Part shown: in pieces, positions 1-9,118 of the stretch
Layout: the number at the start of each line of letters is the position of its first letter
Numbering within the stretch: the first letter of the stretch is position 1
Assembly: GCF_025642975.1 (NCBI RefSeq)
Contig: NZ_JANZKJ010000010.1
Location: 118,187 to 182,186, forward strand
Length of the DNA: 64,000 nucleotides
Source of the DNA: Pseudomonas sp. RIT-PI-S
Lineage (GTDB): Bacteria; Pseudomonadota; Gammaproteobacteria; Pseudomonadales; Pseudomonadaceae
Direction: 5' to 3'
Notes under the pieces: generated by a model
What the model was told of the DNA's origin: nothing
Databases searched by the model: none
What the model saw: the letters and a program-made list of their open reading frames with translations, nothing else
Program-made: the position numbers and the translations under genes

Positions 1-1752
1 GGCTACGACAGCGCCGGCGTCGCGTTGGTCACTAACGCCGGTACCCTCGAGCGAGGTCGCCGCTCCGGCAAGGTCAGTGAATTGGAAGCGCTGCTGCGTG
101 AGGAACCGCTCATAGGGCGCTTGGGTATCGCCCATACTCGCTGGGCTACCCACGGCGCCCCTAATGAGCGCAACGCCCACCCGCACTTTTCCAATGGCCT
201 GGCCGTGGTGCACAACGGCATCATCGAAAACCACGAACCCCTGCGTGCCTCGCTCACTTCCCAAGGCTATGTGTTCGAGTCCGAAACCGACACCGAAGTC
301 ATCGCCCACCTGCTGCACCGCGAACTGCAAAGCGCCGGCAGCCTGATCGAGGCGCTGGGCGTTACGGTTAGCCAGCTTCATGGCGCCTATGGCCTGGCAG
401 CGATCAGCCTGGCAGAGCCAGACACCCTCGTGGCGGCTCGTAGCGGTAGCCCACTCGTGATCGGCCTGGGGCTCGGGGAAAACTTCCTCGCTTCAGATCA
501 GCTGGCACTACGGCAGGTCACCGACCGGTTCATGTACCTGGAGGAGGGCGACATCGCTCAGATCCGCCAGAACGCCATTCAGGTGTGGACCCGGGAAGGC
601 CAGCCAGTCCAGCGCGAAGTCGTTCAGTACCATGAAGGCGCTGAAGCGGCAGACAAGGGCGAATACCGCCACTTTATGCTCAAGGAAATTCATGAGCAGC
701 CCAAGGTCGTGCAACGCACTCTGGAAGGGCGCCTGGGTCATGAACAAGTGCTGGTAGAAGCATTTGGCCCTACCGCCCCGGCGCTGTTCAAGCGGGTGCG
801 CAATGTACAGATCGTGGCGTGCGGCACCAGCTACCACGCCGGCATGGTTGCCAAGTATTGGCTGGAAGGGCTGGCCGGGATTCCCTGCCAGGTGGAAGTG
901 GCGAGCGAATTCCGCTACCGCAAAGTCGTGGTGCCGCAAGACACCCTGTTCGTGACCATTTCCCAGTCTGGCGAAACCGCGGACACCCTGGCCGCGCTAC
1001 GGCATGGCAAGGCCATGGGCTTTGTCGGGAGCCTGGCGATCTGTAATAACGGCATCAGCTCTTTGGTGCGAGAATCCGACCTTACGCTGCTGACCCAGGC
1101 GGGCCCGGAAATCGGTGTTGCCTCCACGAAGGCGTTCACCACTCAACTGGTGGGCCTGATGCTGATGACTCTTGCCCTTGGGCAAGTACAGGGCTCGCTT
1201 GAGCACGGCATCGAGGCCTTGTTGGTGGAGGAGTTGCGTCGGTTGCCGGTTCGCCTGGGCGAGGCGCTGGCCATGGACACCACCGTGGAAAAAGTCGCCG
1301 AGCTGTTCGCCGAAAAACACCACACCCTGTTCCTCGGCCGCGGCGCGCAATTCCCGGTGGCCATGGAAGGGGCGTTAAAGCTTAAGGAAATCTCCTACAT
1401 TCACGCCGAAGCCTACCCGGCAGGCGAACTCAAACACGGCCCACTGGCACTGGTGGACGCCGATATGCCGGTAGTCACCGTTGCGCCTAACAACGCGCTG
1501 CTGGAAAAGCTCAAATCCAACCTGCAAGAAGTGCGTGCGCGCGGTGGTGAACTGGTGGTGTTTGCTGACGTCGACGCACAACTGAGCAACGGCCCGGGCA
1601 CTACCGTAGTTGCAATGCCGCATATCATCGATGCACTGGCACCCATCCTTTACACCGTGCCGCTGCAGTTGCTGTCCTATTACGTGGCTGTGCTTAAGGG
1701 AACGGATGTGGACCAGCCGCGGAATTTGGCGAAGTCTGTGACGGTGGAGTGA
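1..1752 (+). CDS. glmS: Glutamine--fructose-6-phosphate aminotransferase (isomerizing), 5' end cut off
   Basis: Makes glucosamine-6-phosphate from fructose-6-phosphate and glutamine in the cytoplasm, the first step towards UDP-GlcNAc for peptidoglycan and LPS. The frame is open from base 1 (it begins GYDSAG), so the true start and the catalytic N-terminal Cys lie upstream. The glutaminase half is visible ([15 protein letters not shown]), followed by two SIS sugar-isomerase domains ([26 protein letters not shown]) and the C-terminal [13 protein letters not shown] found in almost all GlmS proteins. About 583 codons are present, so only some 25-30 residues are missing. It converges with cls, about 100 bp downstream. 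The last 45 bases are the usual recognition site for Tn7. Confidence 0.98.
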   Translation, partial: GYDSAGVALVTNAGTLERGRRSGKVSELEALLREEPLIGRLGIAHTRWATHGAPNERNAHPHFSNGLAVVHNGIIENHEPLRASLTSQGYVFESETDTEVIAHLLHRELQSAGSLIEALGVTVSQLHGAYGLAAISLAEPDTLVAARSGSPLVIGLGLGENFLASDQLALRQVTDRFMYLEEGDIAQIRQNAIQVWTREGQPVQREVVQYHEGAEAADKGEYRHFMLKEIHEQPKVVQRTLEGRLGHEQVLVEAFGPTAPALFKRVRNVQIVACGTSYHAGMVAKYWLEGLAGIPCQVEVASEFRYRKVVVPQDTLFVTISQSGETADTLAALRHGKAMGFVGSLAICNNGISSLVRESDLTLLTQAGPEIGVASTKAFTTQLVGLMLMTLALGQVQGSLEHGIEALLVEELRRLPVRLGEALAMDTTVEKVAELFAEKHHTLFLGRGAQFPVAMEGALKLKEISYIHAEAYPAGELKHGPLALVDADMPVVTVAPNNALLEKLKSNLQEVRARGGELVVFADVDAQLSNGPGTTVVAMPHIIDALAPILYTVPLQLLSYYVAVLKGTDVDQPRNLAKSVTVE

Positions 1753-1780
1753 GGAGGGCGGCGTAATCTCGGTGAGCTTT
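1708..1780 (+). other. attTn7 site, apparently unoccupied
   Basis: The 3' end of glmS from the VDQPRN codons to the stop matches the conserved TnsD recognition region. Tn7 family elements insert about 25 bp past the glmS stop, near base 1777 here. The 99 bp between glmS and cls contain no transposon end or tns gene, so the site appears empty. Known from family biology; the exact insertion base is inferred. Confidence 0.7.
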
Positions 1781-1851
1781 GGGGGATGTGACTTCATTTC
1801 CCAAGGCTATTCACCAATGGCTCCGTTACTCTTTTCTATACTGTCGGCTGC

Positions 1852-3306
1852 TCATAACACCGGCGAAATCAACCTAGCTACTCTCATACCAAGCTTTAAC
1901 ACCCGGTGCGTATTTCGACTGTCCGCCACGGTCATTTCCTTGGCCTGGGCGAAATCCTCTTCCAGCATGGCCGCGACTTCTGCCGTGAACGCTGCATCAA
2001 TGGTCAGCAACATAACTTCGAAATTCAGGCGGAAGGAGCGGTTGTCCAAGTTGGCGCTGCCAATCGCGCTGATGTCGTCGTCCACCAGCACGACCTTCTG
2101 ATGCAGAAACCCCGGCTGATATCGGAAGATACGAATGCCGGCGCGTACGGCTTCGCTGGCATACAGGCTGGACGCCGCATAGACCACGCGGTGGTCGGGG
2201 CGAGACGGTAGCAATATCCGTACGTCGACGTTTTTCATAACTGCAAGCCTAAGGGCAGCGAATACCGCCTCGTCAGGGACGAAATACGGTGAAGTTATCC
2301 ACACTCGTCGCTGGGCGCTGTTGATGGCTTCGATGAAGAACAACGCGCAGGTCTCCTGCGGGTCGGCTGGCCCGGTGGGCAGCACTTGGCACAGTGCGCC
2401 TTCTTCTGGATAGGCTTCAGGCAACAGCAGGGGAGGAAGCTCACGCGCGGCCCAAAACCAATCTTCGGCAAAGCTTTCCTGTAGGCACGCTACAGCGGGG
2501 CCGGTAACCCACACATGGGTATCTCGCCATGGGCTCAGTGGAGGGCGGTCGCCTAGGTACTCGTCGCCTACATTATGGCCACCCAGAAAGCCGATTTTAC
2601 CGTCCACAACAACAATCTTGCGATGGTTGCGGAAGTTGACCTGAAAGCGATTCAAGCCCGCTCTTCCTGCCGAGAATGCATGAACCTGTATGCCGGCTCG
2701 CCTGAGCGTATCCACATAATGCCGTGGTAGGGCATGGCTGCCGATGCGGTCGAACAGCAGGTGAATCGCTACGCCTTGCCCGGCTTTTTCAAGCAGTGCG
2801 GCCTGGAGGCGTCGGCCGATCAGATCGTCATGGATGATAAAGAACTGGATGAGAATGACCTGCTCTGCTTCCCGGATCGCCTCTAGAATGTGCTGGAAGG
2901 TGGCTTCTCCGTTAATCAACAGGCCCACCGCATTGTTCGCTAGGCAGGGCATCCGCCCAAGCCGCGGCAGGGCGCGTAAGCCTGCATACGCTGGCGATGC
3001 CTTGGCCGCCAGTGCCTCCTCAACCCAAGGGCGCCAATTCAGATGAGCAATGGCATCTTGCATCTCCCGATTCGCTTGGCGCCGCGCGTCGATGTATTCA
3101 TCGAAGGTGCTTCGGCCGAATACCAGGTAGGGCAACAGGGTGAAATACGGAATGAAAAACAAAGACATCGCCCAGGCGATGGCGCCTTGCGCTGTCCGCA
3201 CGCTTAGCAGAGCGTGAACGGCCGCGATAGCGCCAACGCTGTGGATAATTGCGAGCAGGTAACCGAAAAACGCTGCGCTGTGGGTGTCCATGTAATGCCC
3301 ATGCAT
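1852..3306 (-). CDS. cls: Cardiolipin synthase (ClsA type)
   Basis: Inner-membrane phospholipase-D-superfamily enzyme that condenses two phosphatidylglycerols into cardiolipin and glycerol. At 484 aa it has the usual ClsA length. Two N-terminal membrane segments (about residues 12-34 and 42-62) precede two PLD catalytic domains. The HKD motifs are complete: H228-K230-D235 (HRKIVVVD) and H402-K404-D409 (HQKVVLVD). The start at MHGHYM is provisional; an ATG five codons later is equally possible. It stands alone, convergent with glmS. Two exact DnaA boxes lie inside it (2295-2303 and 3240-3248). Confidence 0.95.
   Translation of the reverse strand: MHGHYMDTHSAAFFGYLLAIIHSVGAIAAVHALLSVRTAQGAIAWAMSLFFIPYFTLLPYLVFGRSTFDEYIDARRQANREMQDAIAHLNWRPWVEEALAAKASPAYAGLRALPRLGRMPCLANNAVGLLINGEATFQHILEAIREAEQVILIQFFIIHDDLIGRRLQAALLEKAGQGVAIHLLFDRIGSHALPRHYVDTLRRAGIQVHAFSAGRAGLNRFQVNFRNHRKIVVVDGKIGFLGGHNVGDEYLGDRPPLSPWRDTHVWVTGPAVACLQESFAEDWFWAARELPPLLLPEAYPEEGALCQVLPTGPADPQETCALFFIEAINSAQRRVWITSPYFVPDEAVFAALRLAVMKNVDVRILLPSRPDHRVVYAASSLYASEAVRAGIRIFRYQPGFLHQKVVLVDDDISAIGSANLDNRSFRLNFEVMLLTIDAAFTAEVAAMLEEDFAQAKEMTVADSRNTHRVLKLGMRVARLISPVL
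2295..2303 (+). other. Exact DnaA box in cls
   Basis: TTATCCACA, exact match to the DnaA-box consensus, inside the cls coding region. Confidence 0.6.
3240..3248 (-). other. Exact DnaA box in cls
   Basis: TGTGGATAA on the plus strand, the complement of TTATCCACA, near the start of cls. Confidence 0.6.
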
Positions 3307-3416
3307 CCTGGCTTGTTATGTGTCTATGACTATGGGGCAGTTCAAATGTGCAGCCCAGCTTGCTGCAACATATGACACCCTATGACGTCCAAGTGATGGA
3401 CATTGAGGAGCCGGAC

Positions 3417-3944
3417 ATGAAGGTAATTGGGGCGATTGCACTGTTGGCAGCGATGAGCGTGGCGGTAGAAGCTCAGGCGCAAATGTTGCAGCCGGGGCTA
3501 TGGGAATTGACTACTAGCAATATGGAAGTCGAGGGCAAGCCCCTACCGGACATGCAGCTGATGCTTGGGCAGTTGCGCAACCTGCCGCCGGAACAGCGGG
3601 CAATGATGGAGCAAATGCTCGCCAAACAGGGTATTACCGTAGGTGGTAACGGCATTCGTTCGTGCCTCACCCCACAGCAGGTCAAGGCGAACGACATACC
3701 GTTGCAAGATCCGCAGTCCGGTTGTACTCAACGAATCACTGAGCGGAACGGTAACGTCTGGAAGTTCTCTTTTACTTGCCCTAAAGCTCAAGGCGCGGGC
3801 GAAGCGACTTTCCTTAACGATCGAGAATTTACAACCCAGGTGGCAGGAACCTTTAATACCACCGGCACCAATCAACGTGGAAGCATGCAAACCCGAGCGG
3901 TTTGGTTAGGCGCTAACTGCGGCACGGTAAAGCCTCGCCAATAG
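3417..3944 (+). CDS. Periplasmic DUF3617 domain protein
   Basis: 175 aa secreted protein of unknown function. I chose the ATG at 3417 because GAGGAG (3405-3410) sits six bases upstream and the residues that follow form a clean signal peptide (MKVIGAIALLAAMSVAVEAQA). The mature part opens with LQPGLWELTTSNMEV, the hallmark of DUF3617, and has two Cys (SCLTP, GCTQR) about 30 residues apart plus a late Cys (GANCG). A longer frame begins at 3348 but would put about 23 residues before the signal peptide. The stop codon TAG overlaps a parS-like palindrome. DUF3617 has no established activity; periplasmic location is inferred. Confidence 0.85.
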   Translation: MKVIGAIALLAAMSVAVEAQAQMLQPGLWELTTSNMEVEGKPLPDMQLMLGQLRNLPPEQRAMMEQMLAKQGITVGGNGIRSCLTPQQVKANDIPLQDPQSGCTQRITERNGNVWKFSFTCPKAQGAGEATFLNDREFTTQVAGTFNTTGTNQRGSMQTRAVWLGANCGTVKPRQ

Positions 3945-3958
3945 TTCCACGTGGAACA
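3943..3958. other. parS: parS-like ParB-binding palindrome
   Basis: The 16 bases AGTTCCACGTGGAACA contain a perfect 14-bp palindrome (3944-3957). They differ from the Pseudomonas parS 16-mer TGTTCCACGTGGAACA only in the first base. The site overlaps the stop codon of the DUF3617 gene. Pseudomonas carries its few strong parS sites close to oriC, which fits the glmS-proximal position. The other CACGTG cores I checked in the window lack the flanking GTTC/GAAC arms. Confidence 0.85.
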
Positions 3959-3962
3959 TCCG

Positions 3963-4337
3963 TCAAGGCGTTGTCCATTTCCCCGCGCTACGTGTTTCAC
4001 AAAACGGCTTCAGGAAGCGCGCGTCGCTGGCGACGCCGTAATAATGAACGTCCTGCCGGTAGGGCATATTGTCGACGTGAGCATCGTTGCAGATGCCAAA
4101 GGCACCGGCAGGGCAGCGGTCGACATAGGTGACCTCGACCTTCTGATCTTTCAATTGGGGCCTGCAGAAGCCCTCGGTGAATAGATGCTCCGGAATATTG
4201 CGGTTTTCCTGGCACACCTTGACGTCTAGATGATCACCTTGGCTATGCACTACACAGGCCTGGGCAAAGGCTTGTAGGGATACGCTCATCGAGAGGATGA
4301 TGACGCCCATCCGGGCAACGCTGCGTAAAACAGGCAT
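3963..4337 (-). CDS. Secreted Cys-rich hypothetical protein
   Basis: 124 aa protein with a signal peptide ending near LQAFAQA (about residue 26). The mature part has six Cys (ACVV, VCQE, FCRP, RCPA, ICND, FCET), suggesting three disulfides and a periplasmic or extracellular location. I do not recognise a characterised family. The start is uncertain: its ATG shares bases with the ATG of the divergent COG0523 gene (CATG at 4335-4338), and internal Met codons at 4310 and 4289 could also serve while keeping a signal peptide. No good ribosome-binding site precedes the first ATG. Confidence 0.6.
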   Translation of the reverse strand: MPVLRSVARMGVIILSMSVSLQAFAQACVVHSQGDHLDVKVCQENRNIPEHLFTEGFCRPQLKDQKVEVTYVDRCPAGAFGICNDAHVDNMPYRQDVHYYGVASDARFLKPFCETRSAGKWTTP

Positions 4338-5283
4338 GTTTAAAAATATTCCTACCTATGTGCTAGCTGGGCCGCTGGGCGCCGGTAAAACCACGGTAGT
4401 TCAGCACTGGCTGCGCCAGCGTCCTGCCGCTGAACATTGGGCCGTCATGGTTAACGAATTCGGCGACATCGGATTAGACGCAGCGCTTTTGCAAGCTGAC
4501 ACGAATGGTATCGCAGTCGCGCAGATCACGGGCGGTTGCGTGTGCTGTGTCAATGGGGCGCCTTTTACTGTCGCATTGAGCCGTCTTATTCGAAGCGCCA
4601 AGCCTGATCGCCTGCTTATAGAACTTTCGGGCCTGAGCCACCCGCAGATGCTGTTTCAGCAATTACAGGCCGCGCCTTGGGCTGGCGTATTGGACCTACA
4701 GCCGTTGGTGGTGGTGCTCGATGGCCTGGCGCTTCGTGAAGGCGGCGAGCTGCCTGGCAGGGTACAGGCAGCGTTAACAGGCGCTTATGTCCTCGTCATC
4801 AACAAGGCCGACGCGGTTCCAGCGGATCAACGAGCCGCCGTTGAACACCGTATTGGACACCCGGGGCTGTGGATAACCCAGGGTCAACTGGACTGGCTAG
4901 AAATGTCCACAAGCCCGGCCGACCCAACGCCGCCAGCTCGACCACACTTCCGTCCCGCGTCGACGGCCCTTTTGGGGCTCGAACGCGGATCTTCCCCCGA
5001 GCAAGCGTGGAGCATCGGCTGGTGCGCGGCGCCAGAGCAGTTGATCGACCTGGAAGGGGTTGAGGCCTTTCTAAAAAGATGGCCGTGGGCGCGTGCAAAG
5101 ATGATTATCCACAGCCCGCAGGGGTGGCAGTCGGCAAACGTGCTTGCAGGGCATGAGCCCAAATGGCGGCCCAGTGAATGGCGTCGTGATAGCCGGCTTG
5201 AGTTGATTTTCAGCGCCCGGCAATCTGAGTTGCACGCCGAGCAGCTCGCCAGAGAGTGGGAAGCCTGCCTGCTGGCGCTCTAG
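4336..5283 (+). CDS. COG0523 (CobW/ZigA-like) metal-chaperone GTPase
   Basis: 315 aa G3E-family P-loop GTPase expected to deliver a metal, most often zinc, to client proteins in the cytoplasm. The P-loop is GPLGAGKT (residues 12-19), the metal-binding CxCC motif is C68-V-C70-C71 in GGCVCC, and the guanine-specificity motif NKAD follows. The C-terminal part is short for a CobW_C domain and lacks a His-rich tail. An upstream in-frame ATG (4297) would add 13 residues before the usual MFKNIPTYVLAG start; I prefer 4336. The stop is immediately followed by the convergent DUF3301 gene. No Zur box was recognised. Exact DnaA boxes lie at 4868 and 5105. Confidence 0.88.
   Translation: MFKNIPTYVLAGPLGAGKTTVVQHWLRQRPAAEHWAVMVNEFGDIGLDAALLQADTNGIAVAQITGGCVCCVNGAPFTVALSRLIRSAKPDRLLIELSGLSHPQMLFQQLQAAPWAGVLDLQPLVVVLDGLALREGGELPGRVQAALTGAYVLVINKADAVPADQRAAVEHRIGHPGLWITQGQLDWLEMSTSPADPTPPARPHFRPASTALLGLERGSSPEQAWSIGWCAAPEQLIDLEGVEAFLKRWPWARAKMIIHSPQGWQSANVLAGHEPKWRPSEWRRDSRLELIFSARQSELHAEQLAREWEACLLAL
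4868..4876 (-). other. Exact DnaA box in the COG0523 gene
   Basis: TGTGGATAA on the plus strand, inside the COG0523 GTPase gene. Confidence 0.6.
5105..5113 (+). other. Exact DnaA box in the COG0523 gene
   Basis: TTATCCACA, inside the 3' part of the COG0523 gene. Confidence 0.6.
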
Positions 5284-5688
5284 TCAGGGCCGAGTGCGCT
5301 TGTGGGTCTGTCGCCACTCGCTGAGCTCGATGATCTCGGCGGTGGGGTGCTTTTTGATCTCGAATGGGTAGGGCGCCAGTTCGATGTGCGCCGAGTGAGG
5401 GCCGAACTGGGTGATGGTGCCAGGGTGGCGTTGTTCGCCGGTAACGGTGAACTCAAAACCGTACACGCGGGCGAAACGCTTGCGGCCCTTGGCGTCACGG
5501 ACGAGTGCGAAACGCTTGAAGGCGACATTGTCATCAAGCAGATCGAGGTCGAGGTTGCTGCAATGAGTTCGCACCTTCGCCAAGGCTTTTTCCCTCAGCC
5601 CATGGTTGTGCCAGAACCAAGCCCCAGCACACGCCAACACCAAGAGCACGGCAAGATTTTCGAGGGTTAACATCGACAAAAGCTCCAT
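5284..5688 (-). CDS. DUF3301 membrane-anchored protein
   Basis: 134 aa protein with one N-terminal membrane segment (about residues 8-26, [18 protein letters not shown]) and a basic cytoplasmic or periplasmic domain. The pattern of a short TM anchor, a cysteine-containing segment, then KRFALVRD and [11 protein letters not shown] is typical of the proteobacterial DUF3301 family. No activity is known. The start may be at the second Met, five codons in. It converges tail to tail with the COG0523 gene and is separated from divergent pdxY by about 100 bp. Confidence 0.82.
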   Translation of the reverse strand: MELLSMLTLENLAVLLVLACAGAWFWHNHGLREKALAKVRTHCSNLDLDLLDDNVAFKRFALVRDAKGRKRFARVYGFEFTVTGEQRHPGTITQFGPHSAHIELAPYPFEIKKHPTAEIIELSEWRQTHKRTRP

Positions 5689-5789
5689 CTGGACTCGCTC
5701 AGCTTAACTGCCTGCCCGGTCTGTCGTACAGCACGCTTTTCACGCAATATAGGACATCCGAAACCGCCTTTGATGCTCTGGAATATCCA

Positions 5790-6656
5790 ATGAAACGCAC
5801 CCCTCATCTGCTCGCCATTCAGTCCCACGTGGTATTTGGCCACGCCGGCAACAGTGCGGCGGTGTTTGCAATGCAGCGCATTGGGGTAAATGTGTGGCCA
5901 CTCAACACGGTGCAGTTTTCCAACCACACACAGTATGGTCAGTGGACTGGAGATGTGTTGCCCGCTCAGCAAATTCCTGAGCTGGTACGCGGTATTGCGA
6001 CCATTGGCGAGTTGGGCAACTGCGATGCCGTACTTTCCGGTTATCTAGGCAGCTCTGAACAGGGCAAGGCGATTCTCGAAGTTGTGGCAGCGGTAAAGGC
6101 CGCTAACCCGCGAGCCCTTTACATATGCGATCCCGTGATGGGGCACGCTGAAAAAGGTTGTGTCGTGGCGCCAGAGGTCACTGATTTTCTGCTCGCAGGC
6201 GCCCTGCCGCGGGCTGACGTGCTCTGCCCTAACCAGCTAGAGCTAAACACCTTTCTAGGCCGCACTGCCGAAACGCTTCAGGACTGTGTGGCCATGGCCC
6301 GTTCATTGCTCGAACGCGGCCCGAAAATGGTAATGGTCAAGCACCTTTCCTATCGAGACAAACAGCCCCAGGATTTCGAGATGCTGCTGGTAACAGCCTC
6401 GGGCAGCTGGCATCTGCGCCGCCCCTTACTGGCGTTCCCACGCCAGCCGGTAGGCGTTGGGGATCTGACCTCTGGGCTGTTCATTTCTCGCCTGTTGTTG
6501 GGAGACGAGCCAGTTGCCGCGTTCGAGTTCACCGCGGCGGCGGTGCATGAGGTGATGCTGGAAACCCAGGCCTGCGCCAGCTACGAGCTGCAGCTGATAA
6601 GGGCGCAGGACCGGATCGCTCATCCGCGTGTGATCTTCGAGGCGACCCGGCTGTAG
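5790..6656 (+). CDS. pdxY: Pyridoxal kinase PdxY
   Basis: ATP-dependent kinase of the ribokinase-like fold that phosphorylates pyridoxal to PLP in the vitamin B6 salvage pathway. The 288 aa length is the norm. Family landmarks are [15 protein letters not shown] at the N-terminus, [29 protein letters not shown] and the C-terminal catalytic [10 protein letters not shown], where the aspartate is the expected general base. The gene is monocistronic and ends two bases from the convergent thioesterase gene. Confidence 0.96.
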   Translation: MKRTPHLLAIQSHVVFGHAGNSAAVFAMQRIGVNVWPLNTVQFSNHTQYGQWTGDVLPAQQIPELVRGIATIGELGNCDAVLSGYLGSSEQGKAILEVVAAVKAANPRALYICDPVMGHAEKGCVVAPEVTDFLLAGALPRADVLCPNQLELNTFLGRTAETLQDCVAMARSLLERGPKMVMVKHLSYRDKQPQDFEMLLVTASGSWHLRRPLLAFPRQPVGVGDLTSGLFISRLLLGDEPVAAFEFTAAAVHEVMLETQACASYELQLIRAQDRIAHPRVIFEATRL

Positions 6657-6658
6657 CC

Positions 6659-7144
6659 TCACACGCCGTCGGCTTTGAGCTCCTGATAACGCTGCTCCAG
6701 TTCCTGCCGGATCTGCCGTCGCTGACGGCCCTGGGCGAAGCGGCGCTTTTCTTCGCTGGTCTGTGGGGTAAGCGGTGGCACCGGGGCGGTCCGCCGTTGC
6801 TCGTCCATGGCCACCATGGTGAAGAAGCAGCTGTTGGTGTGCCGCACACTGCGCTGCTGAATGTTTTCCGTCACTACCTTGATGCCCACCTCCATCGAGG
6901 TATTGCCCGTGTAGTTCACCGAGGCTAGGAAAGTGACCAGCTCTCCCACGTGGATAGGCTCGCGGAAAATCACTTGATCGACCGATAGCGTGACCACATA
7001 ACGCCCGGCATAGCGGCTAGCGCAGGCGTAGGCCACCTCGTCCAAGTACTTGAGCAGTGTGCCGCCATGAACGTTACCGGAAAAATTTGCCATATCCGGG
7101 GTCATCAGTACGGTCATCGTCAACTGAGCGTTTCCAGGTTCCAT
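6659..7144 (-). CDS. Acyl-CoA thioesterase, hotdog fold (YciA/BFIT type)
   Basis: 161 aa single-hotdog thioesterase predicted to hydrolyse acyl-CoA in the cytoplasm. The motif NFSGNVHGGTLLKYLDEVAY is the classic GNxHGG..LD..A catalytic and CoA-binding signature of the YciA/acyl-CoA thioester hydrolase group. Residues 130-161 form a charged, Arg/Glu-rich helical tail. It converges with pdxY and is divergent from the antiporter gene. A second family member lies at 40622-41023. Confidence 0.92.
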   Translation of the reverse strand: MEPGNAQLTMTVLMTPDMANFSGNVHGGTLLKYLDEVAYACASRYAGRYVVTLSVDQVIFREPIHVGELVTFLASVNYTGNTSMEVGIKVVTENIQQRSVRHTNSCFFTMVAMDEQRRTAPVPPLTPQTSEEKRRFAQGRQRRQIRQELEQRYQELKADGV

Positions 7145-7336
7145 AGTGTGCTCGCGTGAGTAAAAGGGCCTATCGGGCTACAGAGTGCTGACGCGATGTT
7201 CGGGTGATCCGTCACTGCCCCTTACACTTTACTAGCGTTGTTCAGTGCAACTCTGTTTCGGCATATTGCCAAGCCGTCGGGTACCTTCCAAGCGGTGTTA
7301 GGGTGGGCACTTTTCCTACGACCGGAGTGTACCAAA

Positions 7337-9100
7337 GTGCACGCTATCGCCTTCATTCAGGACCTGGCCGTGATCATGCTGGTTGCCGGGATCGTCACGG
7401 TGATCTTCCATCGTCTCAAACAGCCTGTCGTGCTCGGTTACATCGCCGCAGGCTTCATCATCGGCCCGCATACCCCACCGTTCGGCTTCATCCATGATGA
7501 AGATACCATCAAGATCCTGGCGGAGCTGGGCGTGGTATTCCTGATGTTCTGTCTGGGATTGGAATTCAGCCTGCGCAAGCTATTCAAGGTTGGCGCCACG
7601 GCCTTCGTCGCGGCCCTGCTGGAGATCACCTTGATGATCTGGGTGGGCTATGAGATTGGCCATGCCTTTGGCTGGGGCACCATGGATGCATTGTTCCTGG
7701 GTGCGATCCTTGCCATCTCCTCAACCACCATCATCGTCAAGGCACTCAACGATCTGAACATGAAGCATCAGCGCTTTGCGCAGCTGATCTTTGGTGTACT
7801 GATCGTCGAAGACATCCTTGGCATCGGCATCATCGCGCTGCTGTCGGGTATTGCCGTGAGTGGGTCCGTGAGTTCCGGGGAGGTGCTGGCCACCGTTGGC
7901 AAGCTGGGGTTGTTCATGGTGGTGGCGCTGGTAGTCGGCATCTTGCTGGTGCCGCGCTTGCTGGCATATGTAGCTAAAAGCGAAAGCGATGAAATGTTGC
8001 TGGTAGTCGTTCTGGGGCTGTGCTTCGGGTTCTGCCTGCTGGTAGTCAAACTGGGCTACAGCATGGTTCTAGGTGCATTCCTGATCGGCGCGATCATGGC
8101 CGAATCCACTCACCATCGGAAGGTCGAGCGGCTGGTGGAGCCTCTACGAGACATGTTCAGCGCGATCTTCTTTGTGGCGATTGGGCTGATGATCGAGCCG
8201 CGGGTGTTGGTTGAATACGCCGTGCCAATCGTGGCCATCACTGCGGCGGTGGTCATAGGTAAAGTGATTTCATGTAGCCTCGGTGCGTTCCTGGCAGGTA
8301 ATGATGGGCGGACGTCTTTACGGGTGGGCATGGGGCTTTCGCAGATCGGCGAGTTCTCCTTCATCATTGCCGCGCTTGGCATGACTTTGGAGGTCACTAG
8401 CGATTTCCTATACCCGGTGGCAGTCGCGGTTTCAGCGATCACCACTTTGCTTACCCCCTACCTGATACGCGCCGCAGACCCATTCGCCATACAGCTGGCC
8501 CGCTGGATACCAGCACCTTTGGCCAAGGTGTTCGGGACCTATGGGGAATGGCTGCGGGGGATTGGCCTGCAAGGCCAGCGGGCGGCATTCGCCGCAATAG
8601 TGCGGCGTATCTTGATGCATGTGGGCGTGAACCTGGCCCTGGTGGTAGCCATATTCTTCACTTGCGCTCACTTCGCCCCGGATATCGGCCAGTGGCTGCA
8701 ACCTTGGTTACCAGGTGAGGAAGGCCAGAAAGGTGTGCTCTGTGCCATGGCGCTGGTGCTCTCCATGCCGTTTTTGGTCGCGGCCTATCGCAAGCTTGGG
8801 GCGCTGTCCCTCTTACTCGCGCAGGCTGGCGTGAGGCCACCCCTTGCGGGCCGACATACCGAACGACTGCGCCAGCTGATGGCGCAGGTCATTCCTGTGG
8901 TGTTCCTGGGGTTGATTCTATTTCTCTTGGCCGCGCTATCGGCCAGCATCCTCCCAACCCGCGAAATGCTTATGCTGGTGGGTGCAGCCATGGTCGTTTT
9001 CGCAGCGCTGTTCTGGCGCTGGCTGATTCGCATACATGCGCGTATGCAAACGGCGTTGGTAGAGACGCTGGACAGCCCGGGCAGCCATAGCGAGCATTGA
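7337..9100 (+). CDS. CPA2-family monovalent cation:proton antiporter
   Basis: Inner-membrane K+ or Na+/H+ exchanger. I start it at GTG 7337, preceded by GGAG ten bases upstream, giving 587 aa; the longer frame from 7238 adds a non-conserved extension. Residues 1-390 are the Na+/H+ exchanger domain with about 12 membrane segments (LGYIAAGFIIGP, GVVFLMFCLGLEFS, LGAILAISSTTIIVKAL). The KefC/YbaL-type TrkA-N regulatory domain is absent. Instead there are several further hydrophobic segments at about 440-580. The ion specificity cannot be read from the sequence. Confidence 0.9.
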   Translation: MHAIAFIQDLAVIMLVAGIVTVIFHRLKQPVVLGYIAAGFIIGPHTPPFGFIHDEDTIKILAELGVVFLMFCLGLEFSLRKLFKVGATAFVAALLEITLMIWVGYEIGHAFGWGTMDALFLGAILAISSTTIIVKALNDLNMKHQRFAQLIFGVLIVEDILGIGIIALLSGIAVSGSVSSGEVLATVGKLGLFMVVALVVGILLVPRLLAYVAKSESDEMLLVVVLGLCFGFCLLVVKLGYSMVLGAFLIGAIMAESTHHRKVERLVEPLRDMFSAIFFVAIGLMIEPRVLVEYAVPIVAITAAVVIGKVISCSLGAFLAGNDGRTSLRVGMGLSQIGEFSFIIAALGMTLEVTSDFLYPVAVAVSAITTLLTPYLIRAADPFAIQLARWIPAPLAKVFGTYGEWLRGIGLQGQRAAFAAIVRRILMHVGVNLALVVAIFFTCAHFAPDIGQWLQPWLPGEEGQKGVLCAMALVLSMPFLVAAYRKLGALSLLLAQAGVRPPLAGRHTERLRQLMAQVIPVVFLGLILFLLAALSASILPTREMLMLVGAAMVVFAALFWRWLIRIHARMQTALVETLDSPGSHSEH

Positions 9101-9118
9101 ACCCAGAGGGGCGCTGGC

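Noticed and set aside
1772..2101. 109-codon frame between glmS and cls, extending into cls
   Set aside because: Most of it overlaps the cls 3' coding region in antisense; Ser/Thr-rich translation without family pattern.
6946..6954. Other CACGTG cores (for example in pdxY near 5826, 6949 and 24322) as parS sites
   Set aside because: They lack the GTTC and GAAC arms that parS needs, so the core hexamer alone is not enough.
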